Shown here piece by piece: positions 23,624 through 32,878 of a DNA stretch of 64,000 bases. Under the pieces are notes generated by a model. It ran no database searches and was not told the origin of the DNA. It saw nothing but the letters and a program-made list of their open reading frames with translations. The translations under genes were made by a program, and so were the position numbers. Source of the stretch: CAVVEC01 sp963770485 (lineage in GTDB: Bacteria > Acidobacteriota > Terriglobia > Terriglobales > Acidobacteriaceae); NCBI GenBank assembly GCA_963770485.1, contig CAVYPX010000003.1, positions 1 to 64,000 on the forward strand, written 5' to 3'. Each line of letters starts with the position of its first letter. The first letter of the stretch is position 1.

Positions 23624-24718
23624 ATGGAGCCCAATCCGATGAGCGCGCCCCCAGCGGCAGGTGGCTTGCCTGTCCTGGCGCAGCCGGTAGCCGCGCCGCT
23701 TACCCGCGCCGCGATCTTCCTGGTCGCGACCATCAACCCGGGCGTCGACAATCGCGCCACCGTGCGATCGTTCTGCGGAGACCTCGCCGCGCTAGTGCGC
23801 GCGGTGGAATTCCGCGATTTGGAAGGCAGCCTTTCCTGCGTCATGGGGTTTGGGTCCGACGCGTGGGACTGCCTCTTTGGCACGCCCCGGCCGGCAGAGC
23901 TGCACCCGTTCCGGGAGATTCGCGCCGGACCGCGCCATGCGGTCTCCACGCCGGGTGACTTGCTGTTCCACATTCGCGCCGAGCGGATGGATCTTTGCTT
24001 TGAGCTTGCTACTCAGCTGATGGTGCGTATCGGAAATGCCGTTTCGCCGGTGGACGAAGTGCACGGCTTCCGTTACTTCGACGACCGCGATCTTGTCGGT
24101 TTCGTCGACGGGACGGAGAATCCCAGGGGTGCGGCAGCGATCGATGCCGTACTCATCGGCGAGGAGGACGCTGCGTTCGCCGGGGGCAGCTATGTAATCG
24201 TGCAGAAATATCTCCATGACCTTAGCGCATGGAATGCGCTTTCTACTGAGGCGCAAGAACGCATTATCGGCCGCACCAAGCTGTCCGACATCGAATTGGA
24301 CGATTCCGTCAAACCAACGTCAGCGCACAACGCGCTCACTACCATCGTTGAGAACGGGAAAGAGGTCAAGATCCTGCGCGACAACATGCCCTTCGGCCGG
24401 GCTGCGCATGGTGAATTTGGCACCTATTTCATCGGCTACAGCCGTTCGCCCCGTACGACCGAGCAGATGCTGGAGAACATGTTCATCGGCCGGCCGCCCG
24501 GCAATTACGACCGGCTGCTTGATTTCAGCCGTGCCGTCACTGGAAACCTGTTCTTCGTGCCGTCCGCGACGTTTCTGGAGACCGTGATCGAAGATCAGCC
24601 GGCGGTGGTGGAGCCCTCGGTCGCGTCAGCGCCGGCCCAACCTTCTCCATCCATTCCGTTGGTGCGCGACAGTTCACTCGGCATCGGTTCCCTTAAAGGA
24701 GACAAACGACATGAATAA
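23624..24718 (+). CDS. Dye-decolourising peroxidase (DyP), encapsulin cargo
   Basis: A 364-residue haem peroxidase of the DyP family. The hallmark GFVDGTENPRG (Gly-x-x-Asp-Gly, with the catalytic Asp) is at about residue 160; later HGEFGTYFIGYSRSP fits the family as well. The C-terminal tail is low-complexity (SAPAQPSPSIP) and ends SSLGIGSLKGD, the cargo-loading peptide that docks inside encapsulin shells. The next gene is encapsulin, whose start overlaps the DyP stop by 8 bp. The pair should make a peroxidase-loaded nanocompartment for oxidative stress defence. Confidence 0.95.
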   Translation: MEPNPMSAPPAAGGLPVLAQPVAAPLTRAAIFLVATINPGVDNRATVRSFCGDLAALVRAVEFRDLEGSLSCVMGFGSDAWDCLFGTPRPAELHPFREIRAGPRHAVSTPGDLLFHIRAERMDLCFELATQLMVRIGNAVSPVDEVHGFRYFDDRDLVGFVDGTENPRGAAAIDAVLIGEEDAAFAGGSYVIVQKYLHDLSAWNALSTEAQERIIGRTKLSDIELDDSVKPTSAHNALTTIVENGKEVKILRDNMPFGRAAHGEFGTYFIGYSRSPRTTEQMLENMFIGRPPGNYDRLLDFSRAVTGNLFFVPSATFLETVIEDQPAVVEPSVASAPAQPSPSIPLVRDSSLGIGSLKGDKRHE

Positions 24719-25529
24719 CCTCCATCGCGAACTTGCCCCCATTTCCGATTCGGCATGGGCCGAAATCGAAGAGGAAACATCGCGGACGCTCAAGCGATAC
24801 CTTGCTGGACGACGCGTCGTCGACGTAAAAGGTCCGGTGGGCAGCGGCCTTTCCGCCGTCGGCACCGGCCACCTGCGGACGATTGCGGCTCCGGGAGAAG
24901 GCATCGTCGCAAGACAGCGCGAGGTGAAGGCACTGGTCGAGCTGCGGGTTCCGTTCGAGCTGGGTCGCCAGGCGATCGACGATGTCGATCGTGGCGCAAA
25001 TGACTCGGACTGGCAACCGGCGAAGGACGCCGCGCGACAGATTGCCTTTGCCGAGGACGTCGCCATATTCGAAGGCTATGCCGCCGCCGGCATTGGGGGC
25101 ATCCGTCAGGGCACCAGCAATCCAATCATGACGCTTCCCGCTGACGTGCGCGCGTATCCGGAAGCCATTGCCCAAGGCTTGAGCCGGTTGCGACTGGTCG
25201 GTGTCAACGGTCCGTACGCGGTACTGCTCGGCGCCGACGCTTACACGGCCCTCGCCGAGACCAGCGACCACGGCTACCCGGTCCTGGAGCACGTCAAGCG
25301 GCTTGTCGACGATCAAATCATCTGGGCGCCCGCCATTGCCGGCGCATTCGTGCTGACCACGCGTGGCGGCGACTTCGACCTTCACATCGGCCAGGACGTC
25401 TCCATCGGTTATCTCAGTCATACCGATGCCGCTGTCCGCCTTTATCTGCAGGAGACTTTCACTTTCCTCCTGCTCACCACCGAGGCTGCCGTCGCGTTGG
25501 CTCCTCCCGGGAAGGCGAAGACGACCTGA
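24711..25529 (+). CDS. Encapsulin shell protein (family 1)
   Basis: A 272-residue encapsulin with the HK97 phage-capsid fold. The N-terminus MNNLHRELAPISDSAWAEIEEET and RRVVDVKGP are typical of the linocin/CFP29 family, as are the later GYAAAGIGGI and QDVSIGYLSHT. The C-terminus (FTFLLLTTEAAVAL) matches as well. Its length agrees with family 1 members. It is translated in overlap with DyP, which carries the loading peptide, so shell and cargo are made together. Confidence 0.95.
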   Translation: MNNLHRELAPISDSAWAEIEEETSRTLKRYLAGRRVVDVKGPVGSGLSAVGTGHLRTIAAPGEGIVARQREVKALVELRVPFELGRQAIDDVDRGANDSDWQPAKDAARQIAFAEDVAIFEGYAAAGIGGIRQGTSNPIMTLPADVRAYPEAIAQGLSRLRLVGVNGPYAVLLGADAYTALAETSDHGYPVLEHVKRLVDDQIIWAPAIAGAFVLTTRGGDFDLHIGQDVSIGYLSHTDAAVRLYLQETFTFLLLTTEAAVALAPPGKAKTT

Positions 25530-25661
25530 CGCGGAACTCAGACTCCTCTCACAAACTCGAACGCTTTCCAAGGATGACGCCAGGACGGGCTGAGAAGATC
25601 AGTACGCTTCGCCAAGGCTAGCGCACGCTAGTTGAAAGTTGGCCGTGCTACATTTACGGCA

Positions 25662-25928
25662 ATGCGTTCTGAGATAGAACAAGCTGTGCAACTCTTGCAG
25701 CGCGGGGACGATGGCGCTTTGGAGCAGGCTAGGTGCGTTTCTTGTTGCTTACGTAGTACTGACGCAGTGGCTTCTGCCCAAGCTAGGTGTTCCCACATGA
25801 AGGAGCGCAGACTGCGCCGGGTCTCGACCCAAGACCACTCAGTCGAAGAGGCCTGGCAGGGTGTGCCGCAAGACGTTTCTGCGTCAGATGACGAAGCAAG
25901 AAGTCTAAACAGCGCGGATCAGAGCTAA
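25662..25928 (+). pseudogene. Possible ECF sigma factor fragment
   Basis: The first 23 residues, MRSEIEQAVQLLQRGDDGALEQA, resemble the start of Acidobacterial ECF sigma factors. After that the sequence departs: the conserved region 2 motifs are absent and the remaining 65 residues are not recognisable as sigma. It looks like a fragment with an internal deletion. I am not sure it is expressed. It lies alone between encapsulin and the sensor kinase. Confidence 0.3.
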
Positions 25929-26004
25929 TGCCATTGCAACCAAGTGGTTACAAAATACCACATACCGTATTCCAAAAAACATAGCCTTATGCTTTTGGTT
26001 TTTG

Positions 26005-26010
26005 TATAAT
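26005..26010 (+). promoter_or_regulatory. Possible -10 box of the sensor kinase operon
   Basis: TATAAT lies 40 bp before the kinase start in an AT-rich stretch that contrasts with the GC-rich surroundings. No good -35 box is found at 17 bp. Confidence 0.4.
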
Positions 26011-26050
26011 AATGAAACTTATTGTGTTGGAATAACTTAGCCTCTCTCAT

Positions 26051-28942
26051 ATGACTGCAAACGTGGCCCCGAACGTGCAGCATAATTTTGCCCCGCGGCC
26101 AGCCGACCCTCCGCGGTCCATGAACAAGGATTTTCAAGTTCGATTTACCGCCATCCTGCTGACGATTCTCACGGCAGCGGCCATGGTTCTTTCCTGGATC
26201 AATTTCCAAAAAGAACAGGAATTCCAAGTTCCCTACGACGGCGCCTGGTGGGTTGAGCGGAACGGCAGCCTGCTGGCAGATCGCGTGGAGCCGAACGGCC
26301 CGACGGCCCGGGCGGGCATAAAAGTTGACGACCACCTTACCGCGGTGGACTCGCGCCCGGTGAACACTACCGCGGCATTGATGCGCGAACTGTACCGCAT
26401 CGGTGCCTGGTCGAAGACCACCTACTCGGTCGTGCGGCGGGACGTGCCCGTGGACATGGTGGTGATTCTGGTCCCGGCCGAGCGCTCGCTGAACTACTGG
26501 CAACGTCTGATCGCGCTGATCTACCTCGGGATTGGACTCTACGTTCTGCTGCGCCGGTGGACCGCTCCTAGTTCCACCCACTTCTACATTTTCTGCCTGG
26601 CGTCGTTCATTCTATACGCATTCAAGTACACGGGAAAATTCAACAGTTTTGACTGGACGATCTACTGGGGCAACGTTGCCGCCGGGCTTCTGCAGCCTGC
26701 CTTGTTCCTGCATTTCGTGCTGACTTTTCCCGAGAGGCGCTGGTTCGTCCGGAAGCACCACTGGGTAATTCCTGCGATTTACGTTCCTGGATTCCTGCTG
26801 CTGGCCGTGCACATTCTGGCGCTGCGTTACCTGAGAGCCAGCGAAGTGTTGCGCTGGAACCTCGACCGTTTGCAGTTGGGCTATCTCGCTCTGTTCTTCG
26901 TGGCTGCGGCGGGAGTCCTGGTGTACAGCTACCGCCGGGCCAGTACTCCGATTCTCCGGCAGCAGCTGAAATGGGTTACTCGCGGCACGATCCTGGCGAT
27001 CACGCCGTTCACGCTGTTCTACGTGATCCCTTACCTGCTCGGCGCGCTTCCCACAACGGCGATGAAGGTTTCCGTGCTGTCGCTGGGGATCCTGCCTCTG
27101 ACCTTCGGCTATGCCATCTTCCGTTACCGGTTGATGGACGTGGATCTGATCTTCAAGCGCGGCATGGTGTACACGCTGGCGGCGGCGGCGATTGCGGGCG
27201 GGTATTTTGCCGTGGTGGCGGCGGTGGCCGAGTTAGTGCACACCCGCGTGCCCAGTTCCGGCCCGATTGGATTGGTGCTCGCGATTGTAATCACAGCACT
27301 GCTGTTCGATCCGGTTCGCAAGTGGATTCAGGAGCGCATTGACCAGTTCTTCTATCGCACCCGCTATGACTACCGGAAAACCCTGATCGAGTTTGGCCGT
27401 GAATTGGGCTCGGAAACCGATCTGGACAAGATGCTGAGTGCAGTCGTGGACCGCCTGTCGCGCACGCTGCTGGTCGACCGCATGGCGATTTTCCTATCTG
27501 CGGGCGAACCGGGTGAGCAATTTCTTCTGGCCAAGTCGTTCGGCATGACCCAGACCAGCGGCCTGGACCTGAGCTTCCTCGCTACTCCGCGGCCGGAGAC
27601 CGAAGCCGGACACCTGTTCTTCGATAACACTCACCAGGTGCCGCGTGAAACCGTCAGTGCCCAGCAAGCCATCGCAAAACTGGATCTGAATTATTACATT
27701 CCCTGCCGCGCCCAGAAGCACACCATCGCAGTGCTGGGTCTGGGCAAAACGGTGGAAGGAGATTTTCTGACCAGCGAAGACGTCGAGTTGCTGGAGACTC
27801 TGGCGGGCTATCTGGGGATTGCGATCCAGAACGCACGGTTGTATGCCTCGCTGGAGCAGAAAGTTTCGGAATACGAACGGCTGAAAGACTTCAACGAAAA
27901 CATCGTCGAATCGATCAACGTCGGTGTTTTGGCAGTGGATCTGGCCGACCGCATTGAATCGTGGAACTCGCAGATGGAAGTGATGTACGCGCTGCCCCGC
28001 TGGCAGGCGCTGACCCGGCCGCTCAGCGAAGTCTTCCCGGCTGCGTTCGTGGAAGAGTTCTACCGGGTGCGGCAGAATCCGGGCATCCACAATTTGTACA
28101 AGTTCCGCCTGGGAACGCAGGCGGGCGAAAGCCGGATCGTGAATGTCGCCATCGCCCCGCTGGTCACAAAGAACTTCAATGTGATCGGCCGGTTGATCAT
28201 CATGGATGACATTACGGAGCGCATCGAACTGGAAGCGCAACTCTCGCAGGCGGACAAGCTCTCCTCCATCGGGCTGCTCGCCGCAGGCGTGGCCCACGAG
28301 GTGAACACTCCCTTGGCCGTGATTTCCTCCTACGCGCAGATGCTGGCGAAGCAGCTTCAGGGGGACGCGACAAAAGGCGCGCTGCTGGAGAAAATCACAC
28401 GCCAGACCTTCCGGGCTTCCGAGATCGTCAACAATCTGCTTAACTTCTCGCGGACCAGCGGCACGGAGTTCACCGATGTTGACGTGAACAAGATCATCTC
28501 CGATACGCTGGCGCTGCTGGAGCACCAGTTCAAGACCTCCAGAATCCGCGTACAGGATGAGTTAGGCCAGCACCTGCCGCTGATCAATGGGAATGCCGGA
28601 CGGTTGCAGCAGGTCTTTCTGAACTTGTTCCTCAACGCGAAAGACGCCATGACCAACGGCGGAACTCTCCGGATTGCGACCTCGAATGGCGACGGCGTCA
28701 GCGTAGTTGTCTCCGACACGGGCACGGGAATTGCGCAGGAGCACATCCACCGCATCTACGATCCATTTTTCACCACCAAGGCGTCGCGCGACGGGCAGCC
28801 CCGCGGCACCGGGCTGGGCTTATCGGTAACGTACGGAATTATTCAGGAACATGCCGGGAAGATTCGGGTAGAAAGCCGTCCCGGCGAAGGCACTACGTTC
28901 TTTCTGGATTTCCCTCTGACCAGGAAGGCCGTCAATGTCTGA
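26051..28942 (+). CDS. PDZ-containing membrane sensor histidine kinase
   Basis: A 963-residue sensor kinase. After one membrane span (about 35-50) comes an extracytoplasmic PDZ-like domain (LLADRVEPNGPTARAGIKVDD), then about eight hydrophobic segments to residue 390. A GAF-like region (about 440-600) and a PAS-like region follow (about 615-725). The HisKA motif is GVAHEVNTPLAVI, with the phosphorylated His; the ATPase part has NLFLNAKDAM (N box), SDTGTGIAQ (G1) and GTGLGLSVTYG (G2). A shorter form could begin at the Met at 26120. The response regulator starts 8 bp before its stop, so the two make a pair. The signal is unknown. Confidence 0.9.
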   Translation: MTANVAPNVQHNFAPRPADPPRSMNKDFQVRFTAILLTILTAAAMVLSWINFQKEQEFQVPYDGAWWVERNGSLLADRVEPNGPTARAGIKVDDHLTAVDSRPVNTTAALMRELYRIGAWSKTTYSVVRRDVPVDMVVILVPAERSLNYWQRLIALIYLGIGLYVLLRRWTAPSSTHFYIFCLASFILYAFKYTGKFNSFDWTIYWGNVAAGLLQPALFLHFVLTFPERRWFVRKHHWVIPAIYVPGFLLLAVHILALRYLRASEVLRWNLDRLQLGYLALFFVAAAGVLVYSYRRASTPILRQQLKWVTRGTILAITPFTLFYVIPYLLGALPTTAMKVSVLSLGILPLTFGYAIFRYRLMDVDLIFKRGMVYTLAAAAIAGGYFAVVAAVAELVHTRVPSSGPIGLVLAIVITALLFDPVRKWIQERIDQFFYRTRYDYRKTLIEFGRELGSETDLDKMLSAVVDRLSRTLLVDRMAIFLSAGEPGEQFLLAKSFGMTQTSGLDLSFLATPRPETEAGHLFFDNTHQVPRETVSAQQAIAKLDLNYYIPCRAQKHTIAVLGLGKTVEGDFLTSEDVELLETLAGYLGIAIQNARLYASLEQKVSEYERLKDFNENIVESINVGVLAVDLADRIESWNSQMEVMYALPRWQALTRPLSEVFPAAFVEEFYRVRQNPGIHNLYKFRLGTQAGESRIVNVAIAPLVTKNFNVIGRLIIMDDITERIELEAQLSQADKLSSIGLLAAGVAHEVNTPLAVISSYAQMLAKQLQGDATKGALLEKITRQTFRASEIVNNLLNFSRTSGTEFTDVDVNKIISDTLALLEHQFKTSRIRVQDELGQHLPLINGNAGRLQQVFLNLFLNAKDAMTNGGTLRIATSNGDGVSVVVSDTGTGIAQEHIHRIYDPFFTTKASRDGQPRGTGLGLSVTYGIIQEHAGKIRVESRPGEGTTFFLDFPLTRKAVNV

Positions 28943-30371
28943 AGCGGCCGTGATCACGCGCCACAGTGCCGGCGAGAGCTCGCCTTCGACGATGGGCTCG
29001 GTGCTGATCATCGATGATGAAGCCGCCATCCGCGAGTCTCTGGAAACGCTGCTGGTACTGGAAGGCTACGCGGTAGACTCTGCAGCTAGCGGCGAAGAGG
29101 GGATTGCGCGCATCGGGGAGCGGAGTTTCGACCTGGTGCTGCTCGACTTGGCGCTGCCCGATCGCAATGGCATTGACCTGCTGGCCGAACTTCGCGTCCA
29201 GGATCCTCAGCTCTCGATCATCATGATTACCGCTTACGGAACCGTGGAAAATGCGGTAAGAGCCATGCAGTCTGGCGCAGTCAACTTCATCCAAAAGCCC
29301 TGGGACAACGAAAAGCTGCTGGCTGACGTTCGGGCTGCTGTGGCTCGTCATCGTGCCGAGGAAGAAAACGTCCAGCTCAAGCGCGCGCTCAAGCAACGCT
29401 ACAACTTTGAAAACATCGTGGGCAAAAGTGAGCCCATGCTGAAGATTTTCGACTTGGTGGCGCAAGTCGCGCCCAGCCGTTCCACCGTTCTGTTGCAGGG
29501 TGAGAGCGGAACCGGCAAAGAATTGATTGCCAAGGCGATTCACTTGAACTCGCCGCGCCGGGACCATCCCTTTGTCCCGGTCAATACCGGCTCGATGCCG
29601 CCTGATCTGCTTGAATCGACGCTGTTCGGACACGTGAAAGGGGCATTTACCAGCGCCGTCGCTTCCAAGAAGGGCCTGTTTGAAATCGCCGACCGGGGGA
29701 CGCTTTTCCTCGATGAAATCGGCAACATGAGCCTGGACACCCAGAGCAAGATTCTGCGCGTGCTGCAGGACCGGAGATTCATGCATCTGGGCGGAGTGCA
29801 CGAACTTCAGGTGGATGTGCGGATCATTGCCGCCACCAACACGGATCTGAGGCAACAGGTTCGGGAAGGCAAGTTCCGCGAGGATCTTTTCTACCGCCTG
29901 AATGTGATTACGATTGATCTTCCGCCTTTGCGCCAGCGCAAGGAAGACATTCCGCTGCTGACCAGCTTCTTCCTCGACAGATATTCCAAAGAGAATGAAC
30001 GCCCCACGAGGCGCATTACCTCCGAAGCTCTTCGCCTGCTGATGACTCACAGCTGGCCGGGCAATGTGCGCGAACTGGAGAACGTCATTGAGCGTGCGGT
30101 GGTTCTCTCCACCGGTGAGGAGATCGGTTTTGAACTTCTTCCCGACCAGATCGCCGGCAGGTCAGCCGCCTTCCCCGCGATCGAACATCGCGCTGACGCT
30201 TCGCTGTTCGACATCATGGAAGATTGGGAGCGGCACATCATCATTGACATGCTGGAGAAGTGCAACTGGAACCAGACCGAAGCCGCCGAGCGCTTCCGCG
30301 TCCCGCTTTCCACCCTGAATCAGAAAATCAAACGGCTGAATGTCGAGATCAAGAAGAGGGCAAGAGAGTAG
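28935..30371 (+). CDS. NtrC-family sigma-54 response regulator
   Basis: A 478-residue regulator of three parts. The receiver domain has VLIIDDEAAIRESL and the phospho-acceptor Asp in LVLLDLALPD. The AAA+ domain has GESGTGKELIAKAIH (Walker A), GAFTSA (sigma-54 contact loop), TLFLDEIGNM (Walker B) and WPGNVRELENV. The last part is a Fis-type HTH (CNWNQTEAAERFRVPLSTLNQKIKRL). It works with RpoN after phosphorylation by the kinase whose gene it overlaps. Confidence 0.95.
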   Translation: MSEAAVITRHSAGESSPSTMGSVLIIDDEAAIRESLETLLVLEGYAVDSAASGEEGIARIGERSFDLVLLDLALPDRNGIDLLAELRVQDPQLSIIMITAYGTVENAVRAMQSGAVNFIQKPWDNEKLLADVRAAVARHRAEEENVQLKRALKQRYNFENIVGKSEPMLKIFDLVAQVAPSRSTVLLQGESGTGKELIAKAIHLNSPRRDHPFVPVNTGSMPPDLLESTLFGHVKGAFTSAVASKKGLFEIADRGTLFLDEIGNMSLDTQSKILRVLQDRRFMHLGGVHELQVDVRIIAATNTDLRQQVREGKFREDLFYRLNVITIDLPPLRQRKEDIPLLTSFFLDRYSKENERPTRRITSEALRLLMTHSWPGNVRELENVIERAVVLSTGEEIGFELLPDQIAGRSAAFPAIEHRADASLFDIMEDWERHIIIDMLEKCNWNQTEAAERFRVPLSTLNQKIKRLNVEIKKRARE

Positions 30372-30380
30372 ATAAAAGCC

Positions 30381-30514
30381 TTCAGCTCTCAGCTCTCAGT
30401 TTGTCGTTCGTGCTGCACAAACCACATTCCACTTCCCCAGATGGCCCGGCCCTGGGGGCGTCTGAAAGCTGAGAACTGAAAGCTGACAGCTCAAGACTGA
30501 CAGCTGAAAGCTTC
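30381..30514. repeat. Inverted AGCTGAAAGCTG-type repeat pair
   Basis: TTCAGCTCTCAGCTCTCAG at 30381-30400 faces copies of AGCTGAGAACTGAAAGCTGACAG at 30461-30490 and CAGCTGAAAGCTTCCTT to 30514. The two arms are reverse complements with differences. Similar arms occur at 35.4, 35.8, 47.7 and 61.6 kb. Part of a dispersed family, with about 60 bp of single-copy sequence between the arms. Confidence 0.7.
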
Positions 30515-30545
30515 CTTCGCGTCTGCTATAGTTCGGTGATGCACC

Positions 30546-31328
30546 ATGGAACTGATCTCACCTACTGAATTCGCGAAAGAGAATGTCCAAGCGGTGCAGG
30601 ATTACTCCGTGCTTGCGGGACAATCCATATCCAACCTGTTCCGCCGCCCCCGCTACTTCGCTGACATGATCCAGCAGGCGGATCTGATCGGCTTTGGATC
30701 GCTCCCCATTGTGGTGCTGACCGGGTTATCCATCGGCGCCGAGCTGGCCTTGAACAGCGCCAACACGCTGCAAAGGTTTGGTTCGCTGTCGCTGATCGGG
30801 CAACTGGTGTCAGTGGGAATGGTACGCGAACTGGGGCCGATCATCACCGGGCTGATGGTGGCCGGGCGCAATGCCTCCGGCATGGCCAGCGAACTGGGCT
30901 CGATGATCGTGACCGAGCAGATTGATGCCATGCGCGCCCTGGGCACCGACCCGCTGAAGAAGCTGGTGACCCCGCGGGTTGTGTCCACCGTGTTCATGCT
31001 CTTTTTCCTGACCATCATCTCAGACTTGTTGGGACTGTTCGGTGGCGCCCTGGTTTCGACCTTGTTGTTCGGATTGGATTGGCGCCAGTATTGGAACACG
31101 GCCTGGCAGATTCTGGTGTTCCAGGATGTGTTCATGGGCCTGGTGAAACCGCTGCTGTTCGGCTTCATCATCGCGACCATTGGCTGCTACTACGGGCTTA
31201 CGGCCAAAGGCGGAACCCAAGGGGTAGGCCGGGCAACGACCCAGGCAGTAGTGGCGTCTTCTGTCTTGATTCTTGTAACCGACTTGCTCGTGACCAAGCT
31301 CCTAATGTCAGTTTTTTCGTACCACTGA
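30546..31328 (+). CDS. mlaE: MlaE-family ABC transporter permease
   Basis: A 260-residue permease of the MlaE family, part of the phospholipid transport system between outer and inner membranes. ELGPIITGLMVAGRNASGMASELGSM and EQIDAMRALGTDPLKKLVTPR are the family hallmarks; about five membrane spans follow the usual pattern. The ATP-binding subunit gene begins 3 bp after its stop. No MCE-domain (MlaD) gene follows, which is normally the third member. The system still probably uses an MCE partner coded elsewhere. Confidence 0.93.
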   Translation: MELISPTEFAKENVQAVQDYSVLAGQSISNLFRRPRYFADMIQQADLIGFGSLPIVVLTGLSIGAELALNSANTLQRFGSLSLIGQLVSVGMVRELGPIITGLMVAGRNASGMASELGSMIVTEQIDAMRALGTDPLKKLVTPRVVSTVFMLFFLTIISDLLGLFGGALVSTLLFGLDWRQYWNTAWQILVFQDVFMGLVKPLLFGFIIATIGCYYGLTAKGGTQGVGRATTQAVVASSVLILVTDLLVTKLLMSVFSYH

Positions 31329-31331
31329 GTC

Positions 31332-32180
31332 ATGGCCGCACCTCCAACCGCCATCGAAGAGCGTCTGCCCTCCACGCAAGACGCCGCATCCGCGGCCGTA
31401 GTGTTCGAGAAGGTTTCCATCGCTTTCGAAGATAAACCCGTGCTCGAGGGTATTTCCTTCCGGCTTGCCAAGGGGGAAACGAAGGCGATTTTCGGAGTCG
31501 CTGGTTCAGGAAAGAGCACGATTCTCAAGCTGACGCTCGGATTGATCAAACCAGGTAGCGGACACATCTATGTGCTGGGCCAGGACGTGACCCAGATGCC
31601 CGAACAAGAGTTGTTCGACCTGCGGCGAAAAATCGGCATGGTTTTTCAGGAGAGCGCCCTATTCGATTCGCTTACCGTCCGGGAAAATGTCGCTTTCCGG
31701 TTGCTGGAGGAAGGCAACGTTACGGAAGAGGAAGTCGAGAAGCCGGTACGCGAAGCCTTGAGCTTCGTAGAACTGGAAAATACGGTGGACAAATTCCCCT
31801 CGGAACTCTCGGGAGGCATGCGGCGCCGCGTGGCCATCGCCCGCGCGATTATCACGCATCCCGAAATTTTGCTCTATGATTCTCCGACCGGAGGCCTCGA
31901 CCCGGTCACTTCCACCACCATCATTCAGTTGGTCGTGAAACAGCGCGATGTGTACAAAACCAGTTCGCTACTGGTGACTCATCGGTTGCAGGATGCCTTT
32001 GTCATGGCCACACACTATTTCGACCGGAAAGCGAATGAAATGCGCCCGCTGCCGCCAGGCGCCCGCGGAGAAGTTCCCATGGGCTTCCTCATTCTGCGCG
32101 ACGGCAAATTAATCTTCGATGGAGACGTACGCGAACTGGCGCAATCCAAGGACGAATACATCCGGGAGTACATTTCTTAG
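31332..32180 (+). CDS. mlaF: MlaF-family ABC transporter ATPase
   Basis: A 282-residue ABC ATPase. Walker A is FGVAGSGKST, the signature is LSGGMRRRVAIARAI, Walker B is ILLYDSPTGGLDP, and the H-loop His is in LLVTHRLQD. The GMVFQESALFDSLTVRENV Q-loop region is typical of MlaF. It works with the MlaE permease whose gene ends 3 bp upstream. The family is involved in lipid asymmetry of the outer membrane. Confidence 0.93.
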   Translation: MAAPPTAIEERLPSTQDAASAAVVFEKVSIAFEDKPVLEGISFRLAKGETKAIFGVAGSGKSTILKLTLGLIKPGSGHIYVLGQDVTQMPEQELFDLRRKIGMVFQESALFDSLTVRENVAFRLLEEGNVTEEEVEKPVREALSFVELENTVDKFPSELSGGMRRRVAIARAIITHPEILLYDSPTGGLDPVTSTTIIQLVVKQRDVYKTSSLLVTHRLQDAFVMATHYFDRKANEMRPLPPGARGEVPMGFLILRDGKLIFDGDVRELAQSKDEYIREYIS

Positions 32181-32209
32181 AGAATGGCATTTAGCAATTG
32201 AGGAATCTG

Positions 32210-32252
32210 GTAATCGGGCAATTGAACCCTGATTTCTCAATTACCCGATTAC
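32210..32252. terminator. Long hairpin between convergent genes
   Basis: GTAATCGGGCAATTGA (32210-32225) and TCAATTACCCGATTAC (32237-32252) pair over 16 bases with one mismatch around an 11-base loop. It lies between the convergent mlaF and the minus-strand gene at 32276, and may stop transcription from both sides. There is no long T run, so it may instead be a repeat relic. Confidence 0.55.
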
Positions 32253-32275
32253 GCGATTACCCAATGAGATTTGCG

Positions 32276-32740
32276 TTAGCTGGCCTTGGCCATTCCTGCC
32301 ATCATCTTGCGGCGGCCCGCCAGGTTGGTTTCCATCTGCTTCAGGAACTCGCGTGCCTGCTTGGAACCGTTGATCAGCCGCTCGACGTTGGCAAACATCT
32401 GGGGACTGTTCATTTTCTGCCGCAAATCTTTCAAAAACGGACGTACCTTGGCGTAGAGCACGAACATTTCACCGGAGAAGCTGGGTTCGAGAAACAAATC
32501 CGGGCTCAAGGTTCCGTGTTCGACCAGGGACGCAGCCAGACTCCAATAGCCGGCAACCTGGCGCTGCCAGTTGTTCTCCTGAGTTCCGAGGGCCATGGCG
32601 ATCTTGGTGAAATCATCGACACTCTCGGGCCAGAAGGTGGTAAGCCACCAGTTGCGCGCCTTGCGCATCTCAGCTTCACGGCGAAGATCGTAGAGTTTCA
32701 GAATCAGTTCAGCATCACCAGCGGTTGGCTTCTTAGGCAT
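32276..32740 (-). CDS. Conserved hypothetical protein
   Basis: A 154-residue helical protein starting at ATG. It contains LILKLYDLRREAEMRKARNW, FWPESVDDFTKIAM and RLINGSKQAREFLKQMETNL. Similar proteins are widespread in Acidobacterial genomes, with no assigned role. It is soluble, with no signal peptide. It lies between mlaF (convergent) and topA (same strand), with 138 bp to topA. Confidence 0.65.
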   Translation of the reverse strand: MPKKPTAGDAELILKLYDLRREAEMRKARNWWLTTFWPESVDDFTKIAMALGTQENNWQRQVAGYWSLAASLVEHGTLSPDLFLEPSFSGEMFVLYAKVRPFLKDLRQKMNSPQMFANVERLINGSKQAREFLKQMETNLAGRRKMMAGMAKAS

Positions 32741-32878
32741 TAAAACCTCCAGAGGAATTGTGGAATTTGGGGGTGATCAGACAGTGCGCCCCCTCGGTAC
32801 AGATACCGGATGCGACAGGACGCAAAAGGTCGCAGCTTTTTAGTTGGCGCGATTACTCAACTCGACAATTAACAGATT

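Noticed and set aside
28932..30050. A 372-codon frame opposite the response regulator
   Set aside because: It is a shadow of the NtrC-type gene with no motif of its own.
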